Below are positions 34,601 through 46,924 of a DNA stretch of 64,000 nt, piece by piece. Position 1 is the stretch's first letter, and each line of letters begins with the position of its first letter. The stretch comes from Gerris lacustris (lineage: Eukaryota > Arthropoda > Insecta > Hemiptera > Gerridae), in the NCBI GenBank assembly GCA_951217055.1, contig OX578277.1:70293455-70357454 (forward strand). The letters are read 5' to 3'. The notes under the pieces are model-generated. The model did no database searches. It was not told the DNA's origin and saw only the letters and a list, made by a program, of their open reading frames with translations. Both the position numbers and the translations under genes were made by a program.

Positions 34601-34645
34601 ACGCGAGCAAGCTATTGTGCCTCACTAATTGGCAGATTATTCCCT
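34601..34645 (+). repeat. R6 core
   Basis: TACGCGAGCAAGCTATTGTG followed by CCTCACTAATTGGCAG, the R6 core with substitutions. Confidence 0.5.
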
Positions 34646-34689
34646 TCAGCTCTGGTTTCCTAGGTTATAAAGTGGTCGTAACGTCACGA

Positions 34690-34842
34690 CCGGCGGTGTG
34701 GTGGACATAAAATGACGGCCGTCTTAACTCTAGTGGCCGTAATGTGGGGAGGACGACACTGAGGTTGACGTAAAATGACGACCGTCTTAACGGTGACCAT
34801 AGATGCCAACTTAAACATGCACATGCCAACTTAAACATGCGA
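34690..34842 (+). repeat. Local tandem duplications
   Basis: AAAATGACGGCCGTCTTAAC (about 34709) recurs as AAAATGACGACCGTCTTAAC (about 34771), a duplication of about 62 bp. ATGCCAACTTAAACATGC then appears twice side by side (about 34803-34840). Richer in GC than its surroundings. Confidence 0.7.
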
Positions 34843-34914
34843 CATTGAGAGTCTCTTGATTCATTAGAAAATCAATCTTTTTCGCTCATATCTTCTAAAA
34901 TAATCAAAATTTTG

Positions 34915-34943
<29 letters not shown>
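34915..34943 (+). repeat. Poly(A) tract, about 29 bases
   Basis: Unbroken A run. It generates a lysine-rich ORF (34912-35160) that is not a gene. Confidence 0.9.
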
Positions 34944-34946
<3 letters not shown>

Positions 34947-34974
34947 TTTAAATATAAGTTGTAAAGCATTAAAT

Positions 34975-35353
34975 TATGCGTCGAATAAGCCCAAGACCGT
35001 ATTCTTTGGACCACCCGCTACTAAAATACAGTGGGTCAAAGTTGAAGCAATTTTCCACATTTACGAAACATCTTCGTTTCAACGTCAGTTTTACACAAAT
35101 ATCATCGAAAATAACCTGTCTATCATAAAGGCATTTCATATAAAAGTTTTAGAATATTAAAACCTAAAACCTGCGACGAATGATATCAACAGCAAATTTT
35201 ATGAACCACCCGTTACCAAACTAGAGCAGGTCAAAGATGGATCAATTTTTAAAATTAGTGGAAATGGTTGGTTTCAACTTCAGATTTTAGAAAATATCTT
35301 CTTCAAAAATTATAAATGGACCAATTTGGCCAAAAAACCAATTGTCAACATTA
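34975..35353. repeat. Repeat block partly inverted at 36711-36860
   Basis: CAATTTTCCACATTTACG, TTCGTTTCAACGTCAGTTTT and AAAATAACC here are reverse-complemented at about 36725-36800. A second, tandem-like copy starts at about 35170 (GGTTTCAACTTCAGATTTTA) and resumes after the R5 insertion at about 36133. So R5 appears to have inserted into or beside this repeat. Confidence 0.55.
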
Positions 35354-35401
35354 ATTGAAGCGAGCGTAGCGAGCTTCCTACATTCAACGAAATATGCTCC
35401 G

Positions 35402-35457
<56 letters not shown>

Positions 35458-36127
35458 AGTAACGTTCACGCGTGTGACGATTACTTGAGTAAAAGTTGAC
35501 CGATTTATTTAAAATTTGGTATACATGATCCTCTTACTAATACTCAGGCTAAGTTCGTTGGACAGCGTGATCCGTCCAAGAGTTCGCGCGCAACGCTCGC
35601 GTAAACGAGAGGTTCAAAAATTAAATTGGAATTTCAGGACGGGAAAAGATTCTATCATCATCTATTCGATGAGACGAACATTTTTTTTAAATAACATTTT
35701 TTAGTAAAACCAACAGCGACACCGCTATGAATTAATAAAGATCGCTAAAACTATTAAAGCGGGCCTATACGTTTAAAATAGAGAAAACAACCTTTTTACC
35801 GATATCTTTCGTTCTAACGTAACGATTTTAATAAAACTTCATAGACACCATCTGATGCACAATTAAAACAGGCATGCAAAATTTCAATTTGATACATGCA
35901 GTAGTTTGTTTGTAGCAAAGAGATACAAATTATAAATATTGAAATAGAGATGTGTGTTTAGTGGAATAGTAAGAATGCGGGGTGGTTCCCTTACTACTAG
36001 CCGCTGCACTACTACCAGACCCATTATCTATCAACTCATCATGATTCACAATAATCTTTTTTTTCAATATTCAATACATATTTATTACTATACGCTCGCT
36101 TCAATGATAGAGCCACGCGATGCCTAG
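35354..36127 (+). mobile_element. R5 element, full-length copy, + strand
   Basis: Inverted ends ATTGAAGCGAGCGTA (35354-35368) and TACGCTCGCTTCAAT (36091-36105) match perfectly. An extra 22 bp to CTAG (36106-36127) is also shared with the other copy. The body carries a (CTGT)n tract, CAACAGCGACACCGCTATGA, a GTTCTAACGTAACG block and a TCATGATTCACAATAATC segment. There is no coding capacity. A second copy of the same length lies inverted at 55888-56662 and a shortened relative at 51191-51402. Confidence 0.8.
35401..35457 (+). repeat. (CTGT)n microsatellite inside R5
   Basis: About 14 tandem tetranucleotides. At the matching place in the other R5 copy (56592-56613) the tract is only about five units. 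Confidence 0.9.
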
Positions 36128-36435
36128 TTATAAAATTTGGTTTCAACTTCAGGTTTTCTTCAAAATGATAAATGGATCAATTTGAACAATTGCTTACATC
36201 AATTAAAATGGATGATACAATTGAAGTGGGTCAGAAACAGGTTAACAATAATATGGGGCAATAATAGATGGTGAGGCTAGAGCAGTGAGGATGACCAATA
36301 AATCCGTATCCTCGCCGACTACAGCAACCTTCTCATGAGAAGATTGCTGAAGCAATCATATGTTCGGTCTCCTCGCGAGCTTGCTTGACTGAAATGACTG
36401 ATGATGGAATGTCGATGCAGAATTTAATGCTCTAA

Positions 36436-36529
36436 AACTTTAATATTTAATATTAAAGTTGATTAATTGAGTTAGTTATTAGTTGATTTAATTAAGTTGA
36501 TTAACTTTAATATTTAATATTAAAGTTAA
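36436..36529. repeat. Two perfect AT palindromes
   Basis: 36436-36460 is a perfect 25-bp palindrome (AACTTTAATATT-T-AATATTAAAGTT) and 36501-36529 a perfect 29-bp palindrome with the same core. They are separated by TTAATTGAGTTAGTTATTAG and similar sequence. Confidence 0.9.
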
Positions 36530-36540
36530 TATTAAGTTTT

Positions 36541-36713
36541 ACGCTGATTATAGCAGGTTTTTTTTTTTTTTTTTTTTTTACAGTTTTATGACAATAAATT
36601 GTAAATTATGAAATGAGGATAAAAACTTTTTTACAATATATGTAATAGATATTTTCCACGATTATTAAGTCACATAAAAATGTATATATATCTTTAAATA
36701 AACATACATGTAA
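36541..36713 (+). repeat. Direct repeat, left copy (partner at 38875-39028)
   Basis: Starts ACGCTGATTATAGCAGG, runs through a poly(T) tract, ACAGTTTTATGACAATAAAT and CCACGATTATTAAGTCACAT, and is nearly identical to the partner 2.3 kb downstream apart from T-tract length. A reverse, partial copy lies at about 38061-38098. Confidence 0.8.
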
Positions 36714-36894
36714 TAAACTGGTTATTTTAGAAGATATTTAATAAAACTGACGTTGAAACGAATACTACGTAAATGTGGAAAATTGGTCCAAATTTGACCT
36801 ACTGTACTTTGGTTGCGGGCCCATAAAAAACTCAAACTTTAATTTTGGTGCTAATGCAATGATTTTTTCTTCTCAATACAATATTCCTACTATG

Positions 36895-37060
36895 TACACG
36901 AGAAAGTAAAAATATCATGACATCGAAAAAATAGAAAATCGAGAGATTGTGAGATTTATATTATTTGAAAATGTCTGTCCGTCGTATGTGAAGAACCTAA
37001 TCCTAAACTGAAACATGTTTATAAAAATCACACCCAGTGAGAATGAATTTAAATTCTAAA
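36895..37060 (+). repeat. R4 repeat fragment
   Basis: Degraded R4 start: GAGAAAGTAAAAATATCATG, a TCTGTCCGTCG segment, TAATCCTAAACTGAAACATG and AATCACACCCAGTGAGAATG. Noncoding. Confidence 0.45.
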
Positions 37061-38781
<1,721 letters not shown>

Positions 38782-38874
38782 TATTCATTAAAAAAACAGT
38801 TGTAATTTTTAACTCGTAAAAGCAATTAAAGACAAAGAAATTCGCAGTTTCTAAAATCCTATTATGTTGTAATC

Positions 38875-39028
38875 ACGCTGATTATAGCAGGTTTTTTTTT
38901 TTACAGTTTTATGACAATAAATTGTAAATTATGAAATAAGGATAAAAACTTTTTTACTATATTTGTATATAGATATTTTCCACGATTATTAAGTCACATA
39001 AAAATGTATATATATCTATAAATAAACA
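38875..39028 (+). repeat. Direct repeat, right copy (partner at 36541-36713)
   Basis: See the left copy. The T tract is shorter here. The pair encloses 2.16 kb that includes the long AT tract. Confidence 0.8.
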
Positions 39029-39259
39029 CCTTTTAAGTTTCGTGTTTTGCCAAGAATCTCAAGTAATCCTATTAGTGATTAAGATTTATAAAAGAACAGA
39101 TGATGACTTTGTTTGAACAAATTAAAGCAACGGCTAATTTGCTTGGAAGTTAGCATCCTTGCGTTATTATTGGACGAATGGTCACATGAGATTTGGATCT
39201 CTTTCAATTTCCGGGTGGTCACACTTACTTTTAAGCAATATTAAATTATAAGTAAATAT
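39029..39259. other. AT-rich DNA, nothing recognised
   Basis: No supported feature. Confidence 0.35.
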
Positions 39260-39520
39260 GATAAATTTTTAAAAATATAGGTGTTAATAAATAAAGTAAG
39301 TGCTCATGCGGAAGAGAAAAGAATGAACTTAAAATTGGACCAGCAATGGGCTTATTATGTGTTTAAAATTTTATCAAAATCGGACGAGTTGTTTTTAAGA
39401 TATGGTTGTTCGCATTAATGTCGAACCATAGACAGGCATGAGACCAAAAATGGTTCCTAATGTATGAAACAGATTTCTATCAATACATAGCAAAATGTCG
39501 TTCTTCAGAACGATCACAAG
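39260..39520 (-). repeat. R1 dispersed repeat (reverse strand)
   Basis: Reverse R1 landmarks: AAAATATAGGTG, GGACCAGCAATGGGCTTATT, AAATCGGACGAGTTGTTTTT, GACCAAAAATGGTTCCTAAT, GTCGTTCTTCAGAACGATCA and CAAGGC. Noncoding. Confidence 0.6.
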
Positions 39521-40929
39521 GCATCAAGTAATTTTGTTTGAATCATTTGCATTCAGAGATAGAATTCAGAAAAAATAATTATGCACTATGTTCTAGCGCA
39601 TTAATTTTATGTTCAAAGCTGGGATTGTTAAGTTGGTGTCCAATTAATAAAGGTATTATTTAGAATGTTATAACTTCATTAATATCTGGAGGTTATAGGT
39701 TTTATTCCTAGTTGACCCTGTATATTTTTATCTTTATAGTATGTGAACCATTTCAATTTCTGCATCATTTGAATTAAGTGGCCTCCTAAATTAGGTTCAT
39801 TTCCAAAATCGAAAAAATTGTAATAACTTTCTAATGAGTTTCTTTCCGCATGATTTCAATAAAAGATCTTTTTTTTATGATCAAACCCTCATTTTGAGAA
39901 CCAGTATTACCAGGGCTGGATTTAGGCAGGGGCCATGGGGGCCCGGGCCCCTGGCGGCAAATTTTCGAAGGTGGCAAAAGGCGGCAGAAAGAAAAATAAA
40001 ACATTTTTTTTTGAAGTGAAACTTCTTTGGCGGCGGTAGAGTGAATTTTTTCATATAGTGACATCGTGTAACGAAGTTTGCGTTTCGAGACTCCTCCAAG
40101 AGTAACATTTTTACAGATTAATTGTATTATATCAATTTAAAGACCAGCAAATAAAAACAAACATTTATTTTTATTGGAATAAATGTGGTTGTAGCAATTT
40201 TTTTTTTTTTCAATTAAATTTCCCATAACCATTTCTTAATCCTGAAATAATAAATTCGTCAAAAAATGAAAGAGAGCAATGCATTCTAGAACTAAAGCTT
40301 CACTTCTAATGCGTGAGAGCCTCACACATTTTTTTTTGTTTCTTATATTGGACATTACAATATGACTCTTGTGAACAAAAGTATAATATTTTATTTATTA
40401 ATTGAACTTTTATATACTAAATTGTACAGTTGAGTATGAGCGCAAGTGCAGGTCAGTAGGCATAAGTTTTTATTATTTAGTGTTTAAGTGGATTTTAGAT
40501 TTTGGGCATAGAACGGTTAGTGATTTATAACTCGTCGCCGCTAGTTATTCACGTACGTACACCAGTTAGAACTACAGTTTAGGCCAACTTTACTCTATTT
40601 TAATACAACGTAATCTTTAAAGGTAAAAACGGGCATAAAACTATGTTTTTAAACAATTTAAAAAATTCCCAGCAGCCAGCAGTTTATAATATATACATTA
40701 AATAATTATTAACTGCATTAAAAACACTTTTCTTTTGCTTTCTATTGCTTTTGATAGTCCAGTCATTTTAGGTTTTCTAGTCCAAAAAATTCGGAGCTTC
40801 GTCAAAATGTAGTGATCAAAAAATATATTATATTTTTTTATCACTTCATTTTGACTTTCTGAAAAACATATTGAAAATCGGTAATGAGATCGTGGTCGCG
40901 TTAGTTGATATTCAAGGGCAAAGGTCAAC

Positions 40930-41455
40930 AAATTCGGTATTTTGCTAATACCTCGTTTCCTATTGCTCCGACACCAATCAAGGTGGTTATCAAAATTAAA
41001 GATAACAAAATGTCCCACAAAAAAAATCTTATTAATTTTTTACGTGCAATGGACGGTTTACGGAATATAGGGCGAAGAATATTTGTTATCCGTTGTCGCA
41101 CCACTTTTTACGTATTTTTATGAATATCTCGCTTCCTAAGGCTCGGAGACAAATTGAGGTGATTATTAAAAAAAATAGATTATTAAATTTCCCACAGAAA
41201 AGTTATCTTTCATTTTTTACGTACAACGAACGGTTTAGCAAAAACCTAGGTTATTATAACTTGAGTAGTGTTTGTTTTTGCAAGACTTTTTACGTATTTA
41301 TGTAAACATCTCGCTTCCTCTAGCTCGGAGACCAATTGACGATCAGATCAAAATTGAAGATTATAAATTTTCACACATGAACCATGATCTTTATTTTTTA
41401 CGTAGAACGAACCTTTTGGATAATAAAGTGCTCCAAAGTTTCCCCACAAGTCGTA
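40930..41455 (+). repeat. Three diverged tandem units, about 175-190 bp each
   Basis: Each unit carries a variant of ATATCTCGCTTCCTAAGGCTCGGAGACAAATTGA, then an AAATT..CCCACA segment, then TTTTTTACGTACAACGAACG. Unit starts are near 40930, 41105 and 41295. An inverted fourth unit is at 42130-42300. Small ORFs in the units share a phase but are not recognisable proteins. Confidence 0.7.
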
Positions 41456-41682
41456 AAAAAAAAAAAAAAAAAAAAAAATTTACATAGATAATTTTATATG
41501 TTTTACATGGAAGGTTTTACTTGAAGATGATGCTCCTACGGATGCGACAATAGAAGCAAAATTGGTTGGAAAGTATGGCAACAATATTTTTATTACAACG
41601 AAACCAAAAAAATGACAATGATTAGCTTCCTCGATACTCATGCGACATGCGACTATTCTTTCTAACGCTTGGTATGAAAATA

Positions 41683-42135
41683 AAAAATCGGTTTAAGACA
41701 ACTCAGACAAACTTTCTCATATACAAGTCCATAATTACTTAGCCAATGTTTTCCATTTATATCACTTACCATAAAAATCACTTCTCCAGGGCGGGGAATC
41801 GAACCCGGGATCTCTCCGTCCACGTTTTAAGCTATTTTCTCAGGAACTAGATTTTTCCCGGGAAAACGGCTTATATCGTTGGATCCGCATTTAAATGGAC
41901 TACATTTTAGAATTTTTAATCAAAATCGTCGGAACCGTTTTCGAGAAATATTTTTTTTCACGTTTTTTCAGAGTTTTTGGGGGGTAGCACCCCCAAATTT
42001 GGAGCTAAAATTCATTTCTCATGTATGCCAAATATCGTCAAAATCGGCCCAGCAGTTTAGGCTCCAGGCGTCTGCACAGACGACAGACGACTGACAGACA
42101 TTTATTAAAAACCCCTTTTTTGGACTCAGAGGACT
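41683..42135 (-). repeat. R4 repeat with tRNA-like core (reverse strand)
   Basis: Reverse copy starting AAGACAACTCAGACAAACTT, with GGCGGGGAATCGAACCCGGG (about 41788) as the complement of a tRNA T-arm/B box. It continues through GGAAAACGGCTTATATCGTT, AAATCGTCGGAACCGTTTTC and TAGGCTCCAGGCGTCTGC to GACTCAGAGGAC. Confidence 0.7.
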
Positions 42136-42527
42136 TTGGAGCACTTCATTATCCAAAAGGTTCGTTCTAAGTAAAAAATTAACAATTGTTTCGTGTGAAA
42201 TTTTATAATCTTCAATTCGTGATCTGATAGTCGTTGATCTGATAGTCAATTGGTCTCCGAGCTAGAGGAAGCGAGATATTTACAAAAATACGCAAAAAGT
42301 CGTGCTTTTTAGAATATCAAAATGAAGTGATCAAAAAATAAAAAATTGAAGCTTCGAATTTTTTGGAACAGAAGCCATATTTATGACTAAAATAACTGGA
42401 CTATGACTTGAATTTAAATGTCATAAATGACTTTCCTAATATAATATAAGACCTCGTAATATGTGTAAAAATGATAAATAAACAAATTTCTCAACAAAGT
42501 TATTCAATTAATTTTCTTTTTAAGCGA

Positions 42528-43090
42528 AATTTAGAAGAAAATTAAGCTATTGCAATGGCTTCAAAATTTTTTAAATGCGAATTTTTGAAAATTTTCTCCA
42601 TGGAAATCATACCATTCTTAATCGATTCCTGAAATTTAACACTTTTTCTTATGTATGTATGTATGTGTCACTCCAGACGATATCTCACCCTAGGATGCAC
42701 TTAAAAAATCCAAACAAATTTTAAAATGTCAATAATATCAAAAGAAAGGATGAGTTCGTTGGCCAGAATTTTTGGAGTCCACTTAGGTGTCAAATTTTGA
42801 CAATTTAGGGTCAAAAATAGCATAAAACGTGTTTTTTTTTTCCATTTTACCCCCCTCTTATATGAAAATATGACCAAAGTGTACATAACAACAATTACTG
42901 TACTTTTAGAGCTTTCCAACGACATGCATCTTGAAGGGTATATTCTATTTTGATTTTTGTACCCGGTACCCCTGTGTACCAATTTTTTTTCATCCATCCA
43001 AATTCTAAACTAAAATATTCCTGTATTATCATAAGCCAATAATACACAGATTTCTTTGAAAATTCTCTTATTAAGTCATGGTGCATGATT
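42528..43090 (+). mobile_element. R2 MITE copy inside the hAT element
   Basis: Same order of landmarks as 15088-15668 (GACGATATCTCACCCTAGGA, GATGAGTTCGTTGGCCAGAA, CTTTCCAACGACATGCATCT) with a degraded left end. The reverse ORFs at 42701-43086 run through this repeat. Confidence 0.7.
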
Positions 43091-43490
43091 GGCCGTTTTT
43101 TAAAATTATTTTATAACTACACTTTAACATTTTATTTCCTGCAAACGAAGTTACTGTTAAATTATGACTAATTTTAAAATAAAACTTGTATATAAATACT
43201 GTGTACTTGAAAATTGTTTATCATTCAAAAACTTTTTTATTTTAAAAAATTGGTATTTGGTTTAATTTGGTTTTAGCCTAGTCTTGTAATAATAGTGGAA
43301 TATTATTTAAATAATATTAAAATAAATCAGGTTAAAAATGGACAAACTATAAAACATTAGACATTAGTCCATATGTTTTATAGGACAAAACTTGCAGTCT
43401 TTTTTTTTTTCTTTTTTATAGGAAGGGTTAGGCGGCAATTTTTCTTGGGCCCCTGGCCACCAAATAAGTAAATCCAGCTCTGAGTATTAC

Positions 43491-44075
43491 ATTGATTATC
43501 GACCAATTATTTATTTTATCTACCATTAAAATGTTTGGCTCCTAAGGTTAATCTATACTCTGCATCTATTATTCGAACTGCTAACCTTTATAGTTTTTTA
43601 GGAATATCGATTCAACCATTAATACATAATAATCTCTTTTTAAATAATTGTAATAGCGTAATAAAGTTTACAGTGAAGTGAAAAGGTGTTCAAGTTCAAA
43701 GTCCAATTAACATTTGATTGTCGGTGTTTTGTTTATTATAATTTGGCCTGTTCAATCAAGTAGCTAAGTTTGCAATGAATATGTCTATTTGGTGGAGTCG
43801 TTGAGGAGGAAGTTGGAAGGATATTATTTTGTACAGTTTCCGCACTGGCTTCTCATATCCCCTGCCACATAAATAAGGTGACAATAACATGTTCTCTGGC
43901 GCTGAATAATATTATTTCTGGTTTTTGTCGTCAATACTGCCTTTATTTCCACGTTATTGCCTTAAAATGTAAAAGCATAAAATTATTAAAGTTTTTTAAA
44001 TAGGTCGCGAAAAATCTATGTGCCACATTCATTGAGTACATTTTTTTTTTTTTTTTTTGCTATTTGCACTTATTT
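43491..44075. other. AT-rich DNA after the hAT element
   Basis: No gene recognised. Weak R6-like wording (CTATGTGCCACATTCATTGA) at 44018 and a poly(T) run at about 44041-44059. Confidence 0.35.
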
Positions 44076-44190
44076 TGCTTCCGAGCTAACCAACGGTAGT
44101 GGAAGCTGTGTGCTCGTTCTGAAAAACGAAATTATATTACTTTCTAGACATCAAAGAACATTATTGGTCCCGTATCCTTCTGTCTTTCTG
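44076..44190 (+). repeat. R1 head fragment
   Basis: TTGCTTCCGAGCTAACCAAC with GGTAGTGGAAGCTGTGTG, then ATCAAAGAACATTATTGGTC, is a diverged R1 head. It is cut at the GC-rich MITE. Confidence 0.6.
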
Positions 44191-44193
44191 TCC

Positions 44194-44471
44194 AAAATTG
44201 CTGCGAGACCGAGCGAGGCTGAGCCGAGCGTTTTCTTATTCACACCCCGCGCGAGACCGACGCCGATTGGCCGATTATCTACCAGTCCGCGTACAACTAT
44301 TTACAATGCGTTTTCGCTTAGCCAACAAAAACGCTCGAAACAAATCGCCCGGTCAGCTCGGTCTCGCTCGGCGTTTAATGTAAATAGCCCCATGCTGATA
44401 CATGTGTTTTGTGTTTGTTTCTCAAGCGGAATCGGCCTCGCTCGGTCTCGCGCGCAGTGTGAAAGCCGCCT
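44194..44471. mobile_element. GC-rich MITE with GCGAGACCGAGCGAGGC ends
   Basis: GCGAGACCGAGCGAGGC at 44203-44219 is perfectly inverted at 44435-44451. The interior has more inverted matches (GCTCGGTCTCGCTCGGCG near 44356-44373). GC content is far above its surroundings. The 151-codon ORF crossing it starts in poly(T)/R1 sequence and is not a gene. Confidence 0.75.
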
Positions 44472-46325
44472 ATAGGTGTTAATGTGTGCAGTTAAATTAC
44501 CTCATGCACGTAGCCTCCCTTTTTCCTTACATTTAATGCTAAAATTGATTAAGGAATGACTAGACTGTATTTAATTCATAAACCAGATGAGCATATTCGA
44601 TGTGCAAAGCTGTCTTACTTACGAGTCGTGAGGGTTTAGTAAAGACTATTAGAGCTGCGCGCAGTGTGTCAAGTGAAGTTAAGAAAATTTTGATTCTATA
44701 ATAAATATTAAAATTCTGATTAAATTTACGTATTTACATCAATAATCTTTTTCATAAATATATACTAATTTTTATACAACTTTATTAGTCTTTTGCATTA
44801 TAATTAAAATAATATTTTAAATTTACTTCATTTTCATTTTTTTTTGTTATTGTGTAAAAATAAAATATTTTTATAAAAAAAAAACAAATAACACAATTAA
44901 AGAGCGAAATTGATTACTTTGTCATAAAATTAAATATTAAAGCTTTTTTATAATTAAAATAGAAGATTAAACTTATTGTCTTAAAAACTTTATATTTTAA
45001 TAGGATCCAGTAAAATTTAAAGATCACTTTGAAACTTGACTTCTAATTATAATCTCTATTTCTTTGAAAGAGATTATTTTAGTGACACCATAATAAAAAG
45101 GGATATTTTATTAAGTAAGATCTAATTTCTTTTTTATAAAACAAAATTAAACAATCTTAATTTATTCAATGAATATATAATTTTATTTTCCACTTTCTAT
45201 TTTAATGACGTATTAAATATTATTAATTTTTTAATTGTTAAAATAGAAAAAAAAATGTAAGAATTGTCTGAAAATCTCAATAAATGTTTGCAATTTTGTA
45301 ACTTTAAAATTCTAAATATCGGTATGAAAAGTTGAAAATTCTAAAAGTTTAACCCTTTTCGGAACGTTCTTTTATTATTATTACATGGTTTTATTCTGTT
45401 TCTTCTTAAGTTGGGCTTGCTACAAGTTAACGATATATTAGTTATAACAACCTTATAACTAAACTAAAAACAATTTTCTTTCTATAAATTACACTTGTAT
45501 GGTATTTATTAAAATACTTTTGTGTGATATAAACAACTATTATTCACAGTTCTTTTTATTAAATGAAAAATTCATTTCATACCCTTCGCACATTTAGCTA
45601 TTACAGAGCCAAACGATTAAATAAAAATGAATTATTATGTATAACAAAAAACAGAAAATGTTCCTCTCCCATGCACTTATTCTAGTGTATTGAATGGTTA
45701 TGTTTTTACTCTATATGCTTGGCATTAAGGCGTCAAGTATAGTGAAAAACAATGGATCTGGCACAGAAAAGGAAATAACCCCTCCAACTCTTCTTATTTC
45801 CATTGTACTTTCAAGTCTAAGCAGTGTTGCCAATGAAAGAAGATTTAATGTCCCCATTCATTAAGCTTTCGCTTTAAAAACAAAAAAAGAAGGGTTAAGG
45901 GTTCTATCTTTTTGACAACTTTACTACCGTAGTGAAAATTCCTTTTTAATTCAAAAATCTTATTTATAAATTTTATTCTTACCCCAGATAATTTATATTT
46001 AACCTTTGCTTTTGGGGTGGTTATTATTACATTCATTTTAAAATATAAAAATTCCTGTCACAATTTCTTCTTTCCATGCCAACTCATAAGTATACTTAAA
46101 TAAGATGGGAAAGAAATGTCTCTATATGCAAATTTATACTTTTAAATTTACCCAACCTGCTTTCAACTTTTATAGGGTCAGAAAACTTAAATTAAGAATT
46201 CCCTAGCATAATTAAAATAAACTAAAGTTATTCCATAACTCTATATTCTATCATAGAAATTGGTCATGGCCTTATATATTCCGAAAGAAATTCTTTAAGT
46301 AAACAGGTCTTATCTTACTGGAACT
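44472..46325. other. AT-rich DNA, nothing recognised
   Basis: About 1.85 kb without a supportable gene, RNA or repeat copy. The short reverse ORF at 45845-46036 is unrecognised. Confidence 0.45.
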
Positions 46326-46340
46326 AAGTCACTACTCAGT

Positions 46341-46774
46341 TAGTTTCACTACTAATTAGTTAGTTTCATTACTAATTAGTTAGTTTCACTACTAATTAGT
46401 TAGTTTCACTACTAATTAGTTAGTTTCACTACTAATTAGTTAGTTTCATTACTAATTAGTTAGTTTCACTACTAATTAGTTAGTTTCACTACTAATTAGT
46501 TAGTTTCACTACTAATTAGTTAGTTTCACTACTAATTAGTTAGTTTCACTACTAATTAGTTAGTTTCACTACTAATTAGTTAGTTTCACTACTAATTAGT
46601 TAGTTTCACTACTAATTAGTTAGTTTCACTACTAATTAGTTAGTTTCACTACTAATTAGTTAGTTTCACTACTAATTAGTTAGTTTCACTACTAATTAGT
46701 TAGTTTCACTACTAATTAGTTAGTTTCACTACTAATTAGTTAGTTTCACTACTTTCACTACTAATTAGTTAGTA
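46341..46774 (+). repeat. 20-bp minisatellite, about 20 near-identical units
   Basis: The unit TAGTTTCACTACTAATTAGT repeats 20 times from 46341 to 46740 with almost no change. Two units (46361 and 46441) carry the same C-to-T change. Edge units are irregular (GTCACTACTCAGT on the left, ACTTTCACTACTAATTAGTT on the right). High identity implies recent expansion or conversion. Confidence 0.95.
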
Positions 46775-46924
46775 GCGATTTTTCTCTTACTATGTTAACA
46801 GTGAAGATGGTTTAATTTGAAACGCGTTTGTTATACGATCGCGTTGAAAATATTGTCCTGTTACTTGTTTATTAACCTCTCTAGTCATATATACTACAAA
46901 ATCGGTCTATTATATCAAGTAAAC

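Larger units (their letters stand above)
40755..42403. mobile_element. FA-type foldback inside the hAT element, 3-bp TSD
   Basis: TAGTCCAGT at 40755-40763 and ACTGGACTA at 42395-42403 are inverted, the same ends as the 3292-4716 element. The next segments are inverted too (CCAAAAAATTCGGAGCTTC against GAAGCTTCGAATTTTTTGG; AAAATGTAGTGATCAAAAAA against AAAATGAAGTGATCAAAAAA). TGA flanks both ends (40752-40754 and 42404-42406). The interior has a three-unit tandem array on the left, one inverted unit on the right (42130-42300), and an R4 copy between them. Confidence 0.75.
39911..43482. mobile_element. Nonautonomous hAT-type DNA transposon, 3.57 kb, with 8-bp TSD
   Basis: Ends CAGGGCTGGATTTA and TAAATCCAGCTCTG are inverted (one mismatch) and are flanked by the identical 8-mer AGTATTAC at 39903-39910 and 43483-43490. 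CAGGG-type ends with 8-bp duplications are the hallmark of hAT elements. Subterminal GC-rich sequence, GGGGGCCCGGGCCCCTGG on the left, has the counterpart TTGGGCCCCTGGCCACC on the right. No transposase frame is present. The interior holds a tandem array (40930-41455), an FA foldback (40755-42403), an R4 copy with tRNA-like core and an R2 MITE, so most of its length is later insertion. A related subterminal fragment lies at 10690-10745. Confidence 0.88.

Noticed and set aside
44020..44475. 151-codon ORF, one of the longest in the window
   Set aside because: It starts in a poly(T) run, crosses an R1 head and a GC-rich MITE, and matches no protein. The open length comes from the GC-rich palindromic element.
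46341..46774. Regularly spaced repeats suggesting a CRISPR array
   Set aside because: The 20-bp units are contiguous with no unique spacers, and the sequence is animal nuclear DNA, so this is a minisatellite.
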